From Cupriavidus numazuensis (lineage in GTDB: Bacteria; Pseudomonadota; Gammaproteobacteria; Burkholderiales; Burkholderiaceae): DNA of 64,000 bases. A program made the position numbers and the translations under genes. Within the stretch, counting starts at the first letter, position 1; every line of letters begins with the position of its first letter. Positions 46,208 through 55,697 of this stretch are shown here, one piece after another. The stretch is taken from NCBI RefSeq assembly GCF_905397435.1, contig NZ_CAJPVI010000001.1:248001-312000 (forward strand). Reading direction: 5' to 3'. Below the pieces are notes generated by a model, which saw only the letters and a program-made list of their open reading frames with translations, had not been told where the DNA came from and made no database searches.

Positions 46208-46224
46208 CGACTGGCATCAGGGGA

Positions 46225-47343
46225 TCAGGCAGCTTCCTGGAAGCTTGCCTGCCCGGCGAACCGGCCCAGGTGATGATCGACGTCACCGAACGTCGTGTTG
46301 ATGAGCGCCAGGCGCTTGAACATGTGCGCGGCCGGCAGTTCGTTGGTCACGCCCATGCCGCCGTGGATCTGCACCGCTTCCTGGCCGACATAGCGCGCGG
46401 CCTGGCCGACCCGTGCCTTGGCGGCCGAGACGTAGCGGCGGCGCTCTTCGGGGTTGCTCTCCTCGAAGCGGGCCGCAGCCAGCAGCGTGATCGAGCGCGA
46501 CTGCTCGGCATGGATAAACATCTCGACCATGCGGTGCTGCAGCGCCTGGAAGCGCGCAATCGGCTGGCCGAACTGCTGGCGCGTCTTGGCGTATTCCAGC
46601 GTGGCAGCGTTGAGGTTGTCCATCACGCCCACAGCCTCGGCGCACAGCAGCACCGCGGCGTAGTCGGCCACCTGCTCGATCTGGGCGAAGGCCTTGCCAG
46701 CCTCGCCAAGCAGTTGGGCCGGAGCGTCCTGGAACGTGATATCTGCGGCACGCAGGTTGTCGATGGTGCGGTAGTCCTTGATGCTGACGCCGGCACCCTT
46801 GGCATCGACCAGGAACAGCGAGATACCGTCGCGGTCGGCATCCGCGCCGCTGCTGCGCGCCGACACGATCAGCTTGTCGGCCTGGCCGCCGTGGATCACC
46901 ACGGCCTTGCGACCGTTGAGCTTGCCGTCGCGCGCGGTCACGCGCACGTTGTTCAGTTCATAGCGCGCCTGCGGCTCATTGAAGGCCACCGCCAGCTTGA
47001 GTTCACCGCCTGCAACCTGCTCGAGCAGCGCTTCCTGGCCACCTGCGAGCCCCAGCGCATACGCGCCGACGACGGTCGCCAGGTACGGCTCCACGATCAG
47101 GCCGCGGCCGAGTTCCTGCTGCACCACCATCATGTCCAGCGCCTTGCCCGCGAAGCCGCCCTGCTCTTCCGGCACCGGCAGCGCGGTCAGGCCGAGTTCG
47201 ACCAGCGAGCCCCACGTATTCTCGCCGTAGCCGGCCGAGCTCTCGTAGCGCTTCTTGCGCGACTCGAAGTCGTAGTCCTTGTCGATGAAACGGCGTACGG
47301 CGTCAGCCAGTTGCTTCTGTTCGTCGCTGAGATTGAAGTTCAT
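46225..47343 (-). CDS. Acyl-CoA dehydrogenase, small-subunit type (PimD-like)
   Basis: 372 residues. It starts MNFNLSDEQKQLADAVRRFI. The three acyl-CoA dehydrogenase domains are present, with YAKTRQQFGQPIARFQALQH and AVQIHGGMGVTNELPAAHMF near the C-terminus. The layout matches the small subunit of heteromeric dehydrogenases annotated as pimeloyl-CoA dehydrogenase. The large subunit partner is encoded 13 bases upstream in the same operon (47357-48559). Dicarboxylate or long acyl-CoA substrates are possible; the actual one is unknown. Confidence 0.88.
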   Translation of the reverse strand: MNFNLSDEQKQLADAVRRFIDKDYDFESRKKRYESSAGYGENTWGSLVELGLTALPVPEEQGGFAGKALDMMVVQQELGRGLIVEPYLATVVGAYALGLAGGQEALLEQVAGGELKLAVAFNEPQARYELNNVRVTARDGKLNGRKAVVIHGGQADKLIVSARSSGADADRDGISLFLVDAKGAGVSIKDYRTIDNLRAADITFQDAPAQLLGEAGKAFAQIEQVADYAAVLLCAEAVGVMDNLNAATLEYAKTRQQFGQPIARFQALQHRMVEMFIHAEQSRSITLLAAARFEESNPEERRRYVSAAKARVGQAARYVGQEAVQIHGGMGVTNELPAAHMFKRLALINTTFGDVDHHLGRFAGQASFQEAA

Positions 47344-47356
47344 GTTCCGTGTCTCC

Positions 47357-48559
47357 TCACAGCCCCAGGATCATCTGGCTGATGATGTTGCGCTGGATTT
47401 CATTGGACCCGCCGTAGATGGAGGTCTTGCGATAGTTGAAGTAGTAGGAGGCCAGCGGAGCGGCGTCGTCATAGCCGGTCACCGCATGCTCGTGTTCGCA
47501 CTCCAGGTAGGCCGGGTCGAACGGCTGCGCGTACGGGCCGACGGCTTCCACCATCAGCTCGGTCAGCAACTGCTGGATCTCCGTGCCCTTGATCTTCAGC
47601 ATCGACGCTTCCGGACCGGGGCCCTTGCCCGCAGCCTCGCTCGACACCACGCGCAGCACGGTGATCTCCAGCGCCATCAGTTCGATTTCCAGCGCGGCAA
47701 CCTTGGCGCCGAATACCGGATCTTCCAGCAGCGGCTTGCCGTTCTTCTGCTGCTGGCGCGCCACGCGCTTGAGGAAACCGAGCTCGCGCTTGGAATTGCC
47801 GACGCGGGCAATGCCGGTGCGCTCGTGGCCGAGCAGGTACTTGGCGTAGGTCCAGCCCTTGTTCTCCTCGCCCACGCGGTTTTCCACCGGCACCTGGACG
47901 TTGTCGAAGAACACTTCGTTCACTTCATGGTCTTCGTCGAGCATGATGATCGGGCGCACGGTAATGCCCGGGGTCTTCATGTCGATCAGCAGGAAGGAGA
48001 TGCCTTCCTGCTTCTTGGCTTCCGGATCGGTGCGCACCAGGCAGAAGATCATGTCGGCGTGCTGGCCGAGCGTGGTCCAGGTCTTCTGGCCGTTGACGAT
48101 GTAGTGCTTGCCGTCCGAAGTCAGTTCCGCACGGGTCTTGACCGAAGCCAGATCGGAGCCCGAGCCCGGCTCGGAGTAGCCCTGGCACCACCAGTCGGTG
48201 CAGTCCAGGATACGCGGCAGGTAGTACGACTTTTGCTGCTCGTTGCCGTACTTCATGATCACGGGCGCGACCATGGCCACGCCGAACGGCAGCACGCCGG
48301 GCGCGCCGGCGCGGGCGTTTTCCTCATCCCAGATATGGCGCTGCGTGGCGTTCCAGCCGGTGCCGCCGTATTGCACGGGCCAGTGCGGCGTCGACCAGCC
48401 CTTGGCCGCCAGGATCTTGTGCCAGCGCACCAGGTCGTCGCGGCTGGGGCGGCGATGGTTGAGCACCTTGCTGCGGATTTCCTCCGGCAGATTGGCTTCC
48501 AGCCAGCTACGCACTTCCTCGCGGAAGGCGTCGTCGGACGCCGAGTAATTGAGATCCAT
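47357..48559 (-). CDS. Acyl-CoA dehydrogenase, large-subunit type (PimC-like)
   Basis: 400 residues from ATG 48559, with GGAG six bases before it; an upstream ATG at 48625 lacks support. It opens MDLNYSASDDAFREEVRSWL. The FAD/substrate loop is CQGYSEPGSGSDLASVKTRA, then YIVNGQKTWTTLGQHADMIF, and it ends TSIYGGSNEIQRNIISQMIL. Gly stands where monomer-type enzymes often have the catalytic Glu of YEGT, as in several heteromeric or long-chain subfamilies that use a Glu elsewhere. With the 46225 protein it probably forms an alpha2beta2 enzyme. Confidence 0.88.
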   Translation of the reverse strand: MDLNYSASDDAFREEVRSWLEANLPEEIRSKVLNHRRPSRDDLVRWHKILAAKGWSTPHWPVQYGGTGWNATQRHIWDEENARAGAPGVLPFGVAMVAPVIMKYGNEQQKSYYLPRILDCTDWWCQGYSEPGSGSDLASVKTRAELTSDGKHYIVNGQKTWTTLGQHADMIFCLVRTDPEAKKQEGISFLLIDMKTPGITVRPIIMLDEDHEVNEVFFDNVQVPVENRVGEENKGWTYAKYLLGHERTGIARVGNSKRELGFLKRVARQQQKNGKPLLEDPVFGAKVAALEIELMALEITVLRVVSSEAAGKGPGPEASMLKIKGTEIQQLLTELMVEAVGPYAQPFDPAYLECEHEHAVTGYDDAAPLASYYFNYRKTSIYGGSNEIQRNIISQMILGL

Positions 48560-48645
48560 GCCCGTCTCCAGTGATGCCGGCAAGGTGCCGGCAAGTAGTT
48601 CTGCCTGCGCGTCTTGCGCCGACAACTACGGGCACAGGACGCAAT

Positions 48646-49104
48646 TCAGTGAGCCGTCTGCTTCAACGCATCCGGCACCACGAGCGGGAATGTCTCGATG
48701 CCCTCTTCCGCCAGCGCCTGCACTTCCTCCGCGGAAGCCGAACCGCGAATACCGCGCTCCGGCGCCTCGTCGTAGTGCATGCGCCTTGCCTCCTCGGCAA
48801 AGCGGTCGCCCACATCCTCAGTCTGCGCCATCACCTGCCGCACGGCCTTCATATAGGCCGCCTGCAAGGTTTGCAAGGGAGCCGGCGCATGCGCCGCTTG
48901 CTCCGCCTTCACCGGTCCGCGCTGCGCCTGCGTCGCCCCTGACAGATTCAGGCGCGGCGCGCTGGGCAGCCGGCTCACGGCGTGGTCACCGCAGACCGGG
49001 CACTGGACGAGGTCGCGTGCGATTTGCGATTGCGCATCATCCTCAGAAGCAAACCAGCCTTCGAAACGATGGTTTTGCGCACAGCGCAGGTCGAGCACCT
49101 TCAT
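48646..49104 (-). CDS. DUF1178 family protein
   Basis: 152 residues. It opens MKVLDLRCAQNHRFEGWFAS, and CPVCGDHAVSRLPSAPRLNL supplies a CxxC; with Cys8 this suggests a zinc-ribbon. The C-terminal half (helix RQVMAQTEDVGDRFAEEARR and HYDEAPERGIRGSAS) is the DUF1178 consensus. The function is unknown. It precedes the acyl-CoA dehydrogenase pair on the same strand with an 86-base gap. A motif shared with the 3-hydroxyacyl-CoA dehydrogenase promoter lies about 50 bases upstream of its start. Confidence 0.92.
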   Translation of the reverse strand: MKVLDLRCAQNHRFEGWFASEDDAQSQIARDLVQCPVCGDHAVSRLPSAPRLNLSGATQAQRGPVKAEQAAHAPAPLQTLQAAYMKAVRQVMAQTEDVGDRFAEEARRMHYDEAPERGIRGSASAEEVQALAEEGIETFPLVVPDALKQTAH

Positions 49105-49156
49105 GATCTTTCCAGCCCGTCAAAGGGAATAGTATCCGTGAATCAAAATTTTGTGA

Positions 49157-49173
49157 ACGGTCGTGCTAATTTT
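49157..49173. promoter_or_regulatory. Candidate operator upstream of the DUF1178 gene
   Basis: ACGGTCGTGCTAATTT matches the site at 14122-14137 in 15 of 16 bases. It is placed about 53 bases upstream of the DUF1178 ATG and so also upstream of the acyl-CoA dehydrogenase pair. It may be a shared repressor site for CoA-ester catabolism genes. Confidence 0.4.
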
Positions 49174-49249
49174 TTTCCGAAGGGATTTCCCGCATTCACG
49201 TGGAGCGGAAAGCACACCGCTTGCCTTACTGGCCGGCTATCGCCCCATT

Positions 49250-49864
49250 TCAGCGTGGCACTGGCTGTTCGCCAGGCTGCCAGTTCCCCGAGATTACCTT
49301 TTCCAGCCAGAACGCGCCGATGATCGTCTTCACGTCGGTAATGCGGCCTTGGCGCACCCAGTCCAGCACCTGGCCTGCCGGGACGATGAAGGTTTCGAGG
49401 AATTCACCATCATCGAGCTTTGCCTGCCCCTCGGTCAGGTCACGTGCGAGGAACAGGTCGATGAACTCGGTCGAATAGGAAATCACCGGATGGATCCGGG
49501 TCAGGTAGTCCCAGCGCGCGGCGCTGTAGCCGGTCTCTTCCTCCAACTCGCGCTCGCCGCAACGCAACGCGCCTTCCTGGGGATCCAGCTTGCCCGCGGG
49601 GAATTCGACCATGACTTCGCCGACCGGATAGCGGAACTGCCGCTCCATCAGCACGGTGCCATCGTCGAACAGCGGGATCATCATGACCGCGCCGGGATGC
49701 ACGACGTACTCGCGGCCAGTCTGCTTGCCGTCGGGCAGGCGGACGATGTCTTGCTTCAGCGTGAGAAATTTGCCGCGATGGACGGTGGCCGAAGCCACGC
49801 AGACTTCCTTGAGTCCGTCATCATTGGACGGCGGAAAGTCGGAGTCCTGGGTCTTGTCCGTCAT
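49250..49864 (-). CDS. NUDIX hydrolase (ADP-ribose pyrophosphatase type)
   Basis: 204 residues. The Nudix box runs from GKLDPQEGALRCGERELEEE into TGY, with its Gly, Arg, Glu-Glu and Gly in order. The preceding MIPLFDDGTVLMERQFRYPV and the strand VEFPAGKL are typical of ADP-ribose pyrophosphatases. It likely cleaves ADP-ribose or a similar nucleoside diphosphate derivative in the cytoplasm. It lies 45 bases after the DUF2818 gene on the nuo strand and may be transcribed by read-through. Confidence 0.9.
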   Translation of the reverse strand: MTDKTQDSDFPPSNDDGLKEVCVASATVHRGKFLTLKQDIVRLPDGKQTGREYVVHPGAVMMIPLFDDGTVLMERQFRYPVGEVMVEFPAGKLDPQEGALRCGERELEEETGYSAARWDYLTRIHPVISYSTEFIDLFLARDLTEGQAKLDDGEFLETFIVPAGQVLDWVRQGRITDVKTIIGAFWLEKVISGNWQPGEQPVPR

Positions 49865-49909
49865 GAGCGCTCCGGGTGAATGGCACGCCCGGCGGCTTCA
49901 TGACCGGCT

Positions 49910-50218
49910 TCAGGCCGTGCGGTGTTTGACGAGGTACTGCCAGGTAAAGCCTGGGAAGGCGAACACCAGCATCATGCACGCCGTGATGGCGTAGAACTGC
50001 CAGCCTTGCGGAAAGGCGTTGCCGAGGCTCGCCTCCACCGCAAAGCCGGCCAGGCCGGCGGCCGCATACCAGCAGATCAGTTCCAGCAACCGCAGCCACA
50101 GCGGCTTGCGGCTCCAGCGCAGCGGGATCACTGCGAACAGGCGCTGGTTGACGAACGGCAGGTTGGCACAAACCAGTGCCAGCAAGATGACAAACCAGCC
50201 GCCCGCCGGGGAACTCAT
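49910..50218 (-). CDS. DUF2818 family membrane protein
   Basis: 102 residues with three hydrophobic helices (GGWFVILLALVCANLPFVNQ, then LRLLELICWYAAAGLAGFAV, and FYAITACMMLVFAFPGFTWQ). It belongs to a small family of unknown function that usually follows nuoN in beta-proteobacteria, as here with a 19-base gap. An accessory role with complex I is plausible from position only. Confidence 0.88.
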   Translation of the reverse strand: MSSPAGGWFVILLALVCANLPFVNQRLFAVIPLRWSRKPLWLRLLELICWYAAAGLAGFAVEASLGNAFPQGWQFYAITACMMLVFAFPGFTWQYLVKHRTA

Positions 50219-50237
50219 GTCTTGTCGCCTCGTGCGC

Positions 50238-51713
50238 TTACGAAGCCAGCGTTGCGCGGATGGCCTGGTAGCACAGGTTCATCAGCGCAGCCGGGAAGAT
50301 ACCCAGCACGATCACTGCGGCGCCATTCAGGCTAAGCATCGAACGCAGGCCAGCCGTCGCTTCGAGCGGCTCTTCGCCGACCGGTGCATCGAAGTACATC
50401 AGCTTGACGACACGCAGGTAGTAGAACGCGCCGATCAGCGAGAACAGCACCGCCACCACGGCCAGCCAGGTCATGCCCGACTTCACCACGGCTTCGAGCA
50501 CCGCCAGCTTGGCGTAGAAGCCCACGGTCGGCGGAATGCCGGCCAGCGAGAACATCATCACCAGCATCAGGAACGCGAACCACGGGTTGCGGCGCGACAT
50601 GCCCTTCAGGTCTTCCAGCGTCTCGGCCTCGAAACCCTTGGTCGTGCGCAGCAGGATCAGGCCGAAGGTACCCAGCGTCGTCAGCAGGTACGTGATCGAG
50701 TAGAACATCGACGCACTGTAGGCATTCGCCGCGCCATCCGCCTTGTTGGCCACCACACCGGACAGCATGCCCAGCAGGATGAAGCCCATGTGCGAAATGG
50801 TCGAGTAAGCGAGCATCCGCTTCAGGTTGGTCTGGACGATGGCGGTCAGGTTACCGATCGCCAGCGACAGGACCGCCAGGATCACCAGCATGGTCTGCCA
50901 GTCGGCGGCCAGCGGCAGCAGGCCTTCCACCAGCACACGCACGATCAGCGCGAATGCCGCGACCTTCGGGCCACCAGCGATCAGCAGCGTCACCGCGGTC
51001 GGCGAGCCCTGGTAGATGTCCGGAATCCACATGTGGAACGGTGCGGCACCCAACTTGAACGACAGGCCGGCGACGATGAACACCACGCCGAAGGCGAGCA
51101 TAGTCGTGTTGACACGGCCAGACTCGACCACGCGGAACACTTCGCCGAGGTTCAGCGAACCGGTCGCGCCGTACATCATCGAGATGCCGTACAGCAGGAA
51201 GCCCGAAGCCAGCGCGCCCAGCACAAAGTACTTCATCGCCGATTCCGACGTCACGCGCGACTCGCGGCGCAGCGCCACCAGTGCGTACGACGACAGCGAC
51301 AACAGTTCCAGGCCCAGGTACAGGGTCAGGAAGTTGTTGCCGGTGATCATGACGATCTGGCCGCCCAGCGTGAACAGCGCGAGCTGATAGAACTCGCCGG
51401 CGTACATATTGCGGTCGGCGAGGTAGCGGCGCGTGTAGACCAGCGTGACGAACAGGCCGGCCGAGCAGAACGCCGACAGCACGTTGGCCAGCGGATCGAT
51501 CACGACCAGGTTGGCGAACGCGTAGTGCGTTTCGCCGGTCGAGGCGTTGATGCCGAACCAGAGGGTCAGCACCGCCGTGAACAGCAGCGACAGCGGGTAC
51601 GCGACGCTTTGCTTGCCCTTGCCGCGGGCAAGGTCGATCCAGTTGACCGCGGCGATCGAGATCGCCAGGAAAATAATCGGCGCCACCGGGGCGAGAGTCG
51701 AGGACGGTTGCAT
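50238..51713 (-). CDS. nuoN: NADH-quinone oxidoreductase subunit N
   Basis: 491 residues, about 14 transmembrane helices. It is an antiporter-like subunit of complex I, with the proton-channel Lys/His stretch ALFTLGGQIVMITGNNFLTL and LSLSSYALVALRRESRVTSE, and later KRMLAYSTISHMGFILLGML. It translocates protons in the membrane arm. It is the last nuo gene of the operon; 18 bases separate it from nuoM. Confidence 0.96.
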   Translation of the reverse strand: MQPSSTLAPVAPIIFLAISIAAVNWIDLARGKGKQSVAYPLSLLFTAVLTLWFGINASTGETHYAFANLVVIDPLANVLSAFCSAGLFVTLVYTRRYLADRNMYAGEFYQLALFTLGGQIVMITGNNFLTLYLGLELLSLSSYALVALRRESRVTSESAMKYFVLGALASGFLLYGISMMYGATGSLNLGEVFRVVESGRVNTTMLAFGVVFIVAGLSFKLGAAPFHMWIPDIYQGSPTAVTLLIAGGPKVAAFALIVRVLVEGLLPLAADWQTMLVILAVLSLAIGNLTAIVQTNLKRMLAYSTISHMGFILLGMLSGVVANKADGAANAYSASMFYSITYLLTTLGTFGLILLRTTKGFEAETLEDLKGMSRRNPWFAFLMLVMMFSLAGIPPTVGFYAKLAVLEAVVKSGMTWLAVVAVLFSLIGAFYYLRVVKLMYFDAPVGEEPLEATAGLRSMLSLNGAAVIVLGIFPAALMNLCYQAIRATLAS

Positions 51714-51731
51714 AGTGTTATCTCTCCCCGA

Positions 51732-53198
51732 TTACAACTTGGACTGCGCCACGTGGGACAGCAGGTTGACCACCGAGGCGTGCATCACGTCGGTGAAGGG
51801 CTTCGGGTACAGGCCCATGTACAACGTCATGATGGCGAGCAGGCCCAGCATCACGAATTCGCGCTTGTTCAGGTCGACCAGTTCGCGGACGTGCTGGTGA
51901 ACGATGTCGCCGAAAATCACGCGCTTGACCATCCACAGCGAATACGCAGCCCCGAAGATCAGCGCGGTGGCGGCCAGCAGGCCGATCCAGAAGTTGTACT
52001 GGACCGAACCCAGGATCACCATGAATTCGCCAACGAAACCGGAAGTTGCCGGCAGGCCGCAGTTGGCCATCGCAAAGAACACCGACAGCGCAGCGAACTT
52101 CGGCATGGTGTTCACCACACCGCCGTAGTCGGCGATCTGGCGCGAGTGCACACGGTCGTACAGCACCCCGATGCACAGGAACATGGCGCCCGAGATGAAG
52201 CCGTGCGAGATCATCTGCACGATGCCGCCTTCGATGCCGATTTCATTGAAAATAAAGAAACCAAGCGTCACGAAGCCCATGTGCGCGATCGACGAATACG
52301 CGACCAGCTTCTTCATGTCGGCCTGCACCAGCGCCACCAGGCCGATGTAGATCACGGCGATCAGCGAGATGGTGATGATGAACGCCGCCAGCGAATGGCT
52401 TGCGTCAGGCGCGATCGGCAGCGAGAACCGCAGGAAGCCGTAGGCACCGAGCTTCAGCATGATCGCGGCCAGCACGACGGAACCACCGGTCGGCGCTTCC
52501 ACGTGGGCATCGGGCAGCCAGGTGTGCACCGGCCACATCGGGACCTTGACGGCGAAAGCCATGAAGAAGGCGATGAACAGCGCGATCTGCTCGTTCAGCG
52601 ACAGCTTGGCCTGGTGCCACTGCAGGATCTCGAAAGTACCGGTCTTGCTGTACAGGTACAGCAGCGCGACCAGCGTCAGCAGCGAGCCCAGCAGCGTGTA
52701 CAGGAAGAACTTGAAGGCCGCGTACACACGGTTCGGACCGCCCCACACGCCGATGATGATGTACATCGGGATCAGCGTGGCTTCGAAGAACACGTAGAAC
52801 AGCATGCCGTCCAGCGCGCAGAACACGCCGACCATCACGCCAGACAGGATCAGGAACGAGGCCATGTACTCGGCCACGCGTTCGGTGATCACTTCCCAGG
52901 CCGAAATCACGACGATCACGGTGATGAAGGCGGTCAGCACGACGAACCACATCGAGATGCCGTCAACGCCCAGGTAGTACTGGATATTGAAGCGTTCGAT
53001 CCAGGACGACTTCTCCACGAACTGCATCGCCGCGGTGGACTTGTCGAAGTGGAACACCAGCGGCAGCGTGACGATGAAGCTGGCGATCGAGCCGAACAGC
53101 GACATCCACCTCACGTAGCCGGCGCTGCGGTCCGAGCCCGAGGCCAGTATCAGCAAGCCGAAGAAGATAGGCAGCCAGATTGCGAAAGACAGAACCAT
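51732..53198 (-). CDS. nuoM: NADH-quinone oxidoreductase subunit M
   Basis: 488 residues, about 14 transmembrane helices, antiporter-like. Key segments are FEATLIPMYIIIGVWGGPNR, with the conserved Glu, VKVPMWPVHTWLPDAHVEAP and KKLVAYSSIAHMGFVTLGFF. It pumps protons in the membrane arm of complex I. Start ATG 53198; length is standard. Confidence 0.97.
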   Translation of the reverse strand: MVLSFAIWLPIFFGLLILASGSDRSAGYVRWMSLFGSIASFIVTLPLVFHFDKSTAAMQFVEKSSWIERFNIQYYLGVDGISMWFVVLTAFITVIVVISAWEVITERVAEYMASFLILSGVMVGVFCALDGMLFYVFFEATLIPMYIIIGVWGGPNRVYAAFKFFLYTLLGSLLTLVALLYLYSKTGTFEILQWHQAKLSLNEQIALFIAFFMAFAVKVPMWPVHTWLPDAHVEAPTGGSVVLAAIMLKLGAYGFLRFSLPIAPDASHSLAAFIITISLIAVIYIGLVALVQADMKKLVAYSSIAHMGFVTLGFFIFNEIGIEGGIVQMISHGFISGAMFLCIGVLYDRVHSRQIADYGGVVNTMPKFAALSVFFAMANCGLPATSGFVGEFMVILGSVQYNFWIGLLAATALIFGAAYSLWMVKRVIFGDIVHQHVRELVDLNKREFVMLGLLAIMTLYMGLYPKPFTDVMHASVVNLLSHVAQSKL

Positions 53199-53225
53199 TT
53201 CTTTGTTTTCCTTACTCGGTGCCTA

Positions 53226-55313
53226 TCACTTGGTGCCAATCACGCCTGTGACGGTGAGCGTCAGCAGCACCAGCATGCCGACGATCATCGCGAATGCGTA
53301 GTGGTAGATATAACCCGATTGCAGGTAGCGGCTGGCTGCGGCGAACGAAGCCACCACGCGCGCCGAACCATTGACGAACAGGCCGTCGATAAAGCTCTGG
53401 TCGCCACCCTTCCACAGGCCGGTACCCAGCAGGCGGGCACCGCGTGCGAACACGGCCTGGTTGATGGCGTCCATGTAGTACTTGTTGTCGAGCAGCTTGT
53501 ACAGGCCCGAGAAGCGGCTCTTGATCGCTTCGGGGATGTCCGGGCGCTTCATGTAGAAGAACCACGACAGCACGACACCGGCGATGGCCAGCCACAGGAC
53601 CGGAGTGGTCAGCGAATGGATCGCCATCGGCACCCAGCCGTGGAAGGCTTCTTCCAGTTCCTTCATGGCGTGGTGGTTCTCGCCGACGAAGATCACGTCC
53701 TTGAATGCCACGCCGTGCTTGAAAAACTCACCGAATAGCATCGGCTCGATGGCGATCGCACCGATGATGACCGACGGGATGGCCAGCAGCACCAGCGGCA
53801 GCGTCACGACCCACGGCGACTCGTGCGGCTTCTCGCCGGCAGCCAGGCCATGGTGGTGGTCATGCGACACCTCTTCCTCGTCATGGTCGCCCTCGTGGCC
53901 ATGGTGAGCATGGTTCTGGCCCCAGCGCTCCTTGCCGTGGAAGACCAGGAAGTACATGCGGAACGAGTAGAACGCGGTCACGAACACGCCGGCCAGCACG
54001 GCGAAGTAGGCAAAGCCCGAACCGGCCAGGTGCGACTCGGCCACGGCTTCGATGATCGAATCCTTCGAGTAGAAGCCCGAGAAGAACGGCGTACCGATCA
54101 GTGCGAGCGAACCCACCAGCGAGGTGATCCAGGTGATCGGCATGTACTTGCGCAGGCCGCCCATGTTGCGGATGTCCTGATCGTGGTGCATGCCGATGAT
54201 GACCGAGCCCGCGCCAAGGAACAGCAGTGCCTTGAAGAACGCGTGGGTCATCAGGTGGAACACGGCGACCGAGTAGGCCGACGCACCCAGCGCCACGGTC
54301 ATGTAGCCGAGCTGCGACAGCGTCGAGTACGCAACCACGCGCTTGATGTCGTTCTGGATAATGCCCAGGAAGCCCATGAACAGCGCAGTAATGGCGCCAA
54401 TCACCAGCACGAACGACAGCGCGGTGTCCGACAGCTCGAACAGCGGCGACATGCGGCTGACCATGAAGATGCCGGCCGTCACCATGGTAGCGGCGTGGAT
54501 CAGCGCGGAAATCGGGGTCGGGCCTTCCATCGAGTCAGGCAGCCAGACGTGCAGCGGGAACTGGGCGGACTTGCCCATGGCGCCGATGAACAGGCAGATG
54601 CAGGCAACCGTCAGCATCATCCAGTCGGTGCCCGGGAAGATCACCGTCGCCAGCTTCTCGCGGGCAGCGAACACGTCCGAGTAGTTCATGCTGCCGCTGT
54701 AAGCCAGCAGCAGGCCGATGCCGAGGATGAAGCCGAAGTCACCGACACGGTTCACCAGGAACGCCTTCAGGTTCGCGAAGATCGCGGTCGGGCGGGTGTA
54801 CCAGAAGCCGATCAGCAGGTAGGACACCAGGCCCACCGCTTCCCAGCCGAAGAACAGCTGCAGGAAGTTGTTGCTCATCACCAGCATTAGCATCGAGAAG
54901 GTGAAGAGCGAGATGTACGAGAAGAAGCGGTTGTAGCCGGGGTCCCCGTCCATGTAGCCAACGGTGTAGATATGCACCATCAGCGACACGAAGGTCACCA
55001 CGACCATCATCATCGCGGTCAGCGAATCGACCAGGAAGCCGACTTCCATCTTCAGGTCGCCGATGGCCATCCACTCGTAGACGGTGCCGTTGTAGCTCGC
55101 GCCGTTCATGACATCGAGCAGCACCATCACCGACAGCACGAAGGAAATGGCCACGCCGAGAATCGTCGCGGTGTGGGCCACAATCCGGCCGCCGCGCGAC
55201 TCCGAGGAAAACAGGCCAAAGAACTTGGTGCCGAACAGGCCGGCGATGGCTGAGCCGACTAGCGGCGCCAGCGCAATCGCGAGCAGCAGGTTGGGGTTGA
55301 GCGTGGTTGCCAT
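53226..55313 (-). CDS. nuoL: NADH-quinone oxidoreductase subunit L with His-rich insertion
   Basis: 695 residues, about 16 transmembrane helices and the long lateral helix near the C-terminus. The core has FFGWEAVGLVSYLLIGFWYT, SAQFPLHVWLPDSMEGPTPI and KRVVAYSTLSQLGYMTVALG, all conserved. Residues about 464-489 hold a His/Asp/Glu-rich insertion (HAHHGHEGDHDEEEVSHDHH) in a loop after FRMYFLVFHGKERWG. The insertion is longer than in E. coli NuoL. It is the distal proton-pumping subunit. The surrounding residues are intact. Confidence 0.96.
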   Translation of the reverse strand: MATTLNPNLLLAIALAPLVGSAIAGLFGTKFFGLFSSESRGGRIVAHTATILGVAISFVLSVMVLLDVMNGASYNGTVYEWMAIGDLKMEVGFLVDSLTAMMMVVVTFVSLMVHIYTVGYMDGDPGYNRFFSYISLFTFSMLMLVMSNNFLQLFFGWEAVGLVSYLLIGFWYTRPTAIFANLKAFLVNRVGDFGFILGIGLLLAYSGSMNYSDVFAAREKLATVIFPGTDWMMLTVACICLFIGAMGKSAQFPLHVWLPDSMEGPTPISALIHAATMVTAGIFMVSRMSPLFELSDTALSFVLVIGAITALFMGFLGIIQNDIKRVVAYSTLSQLGYMTVALGASAYSVAVFHLMTHAFFKALLFLGAGSVIIGMHHDQDIRNMGGLRKYMPITWITSLVGSLALIGTPFFSGFYSKDSIIEAVAESHLAGSGFAYFAVLAGVFVTAFYSFRMYFLVFHGKERWGQNHAHHGHEGDHDEEEVSHDHHHGLAAGEKPHESPWVVTLPLVLLAIPSVIIGAIAIEPMLFGEFFKHGVAFKDVIFVGENHHAMKELEEAFHGWVPMAIHSLTTPVLWLAIAGVVLSWFFYMKRPDIPEAIKSRFSGLYKLLDNKYYMDAINQAVFARGARLLGTGLWKGGDQSFIDGLFVNGSARVVASFAAASRYLQSGYIYHYAFAMIVGMLVLLTLTVTGVIGTK

Positions 55314-55374
55314 AGGACGCTTATTGGTGTGCGAGCGGTGAGCAGTCTGGGTTCATTGCGTAGTGCGTCATGGA

Positions 55375-55680
55375 TCAGTACTTCAGGGTATCCATGTCGT
55401 CCACGTTGATCGTGTCCAGATTGCGGAACAGCACGACCAGGATTGCCAGACCGATTGCCGACTCGGCTGCGGCCACCGTGAGGATGAAGAAAACGAAAAC
55501 CTGTCCGGCCAGGTCGCCCATGTAGTGCGAGAAGGCGACGAAGTTCATGTTCACCGCAAGCAGCATGAGTTCGATCGCCATCAGCAGCACGATCACGTTC
55601 TTGCGGTTCAGGAAAATACCGACGATGCTGATCGCGAACAGGATCGCACCGAGCACGAGGAAATGGGCGAGAGAGAGCAC
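55375..55680 (-). CDS. nuoK: NADH-quinone oxidoreductase subunit K
   Basis: 101 residues from a GTG at 55680, with GGAGA seven bases upstream. Three transmembrane helices carry the conserved Glu residues in [20 protein letters not shown] and [20 protein letters not shown]. It is part of the E-channel of complex I. The frame is open much further upstream into nuoJ, but GTG gives the exact family length. Confidence 0.95.
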   Translation of the reverse strand: MLSLAHFLVLGAILFAISIVGIFLNRKNVIVLLMAIELMLLAVNMNFVAFSHYMGDLAGQVFVFFILTVAAAESAIGLAILVVLFRNLDTINVDDMDTLKY

Positions 55681-55697
55681 AGCGTTTCTCCGTGGCT

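Noticed and set aside
50019..53738. Open frame of 1239 codons on the plus strand, antisense to nuoN and nuoM
   Set aside because: Same pattern of Arg/His/Gln-rich shadow translation over clear nuo genes.
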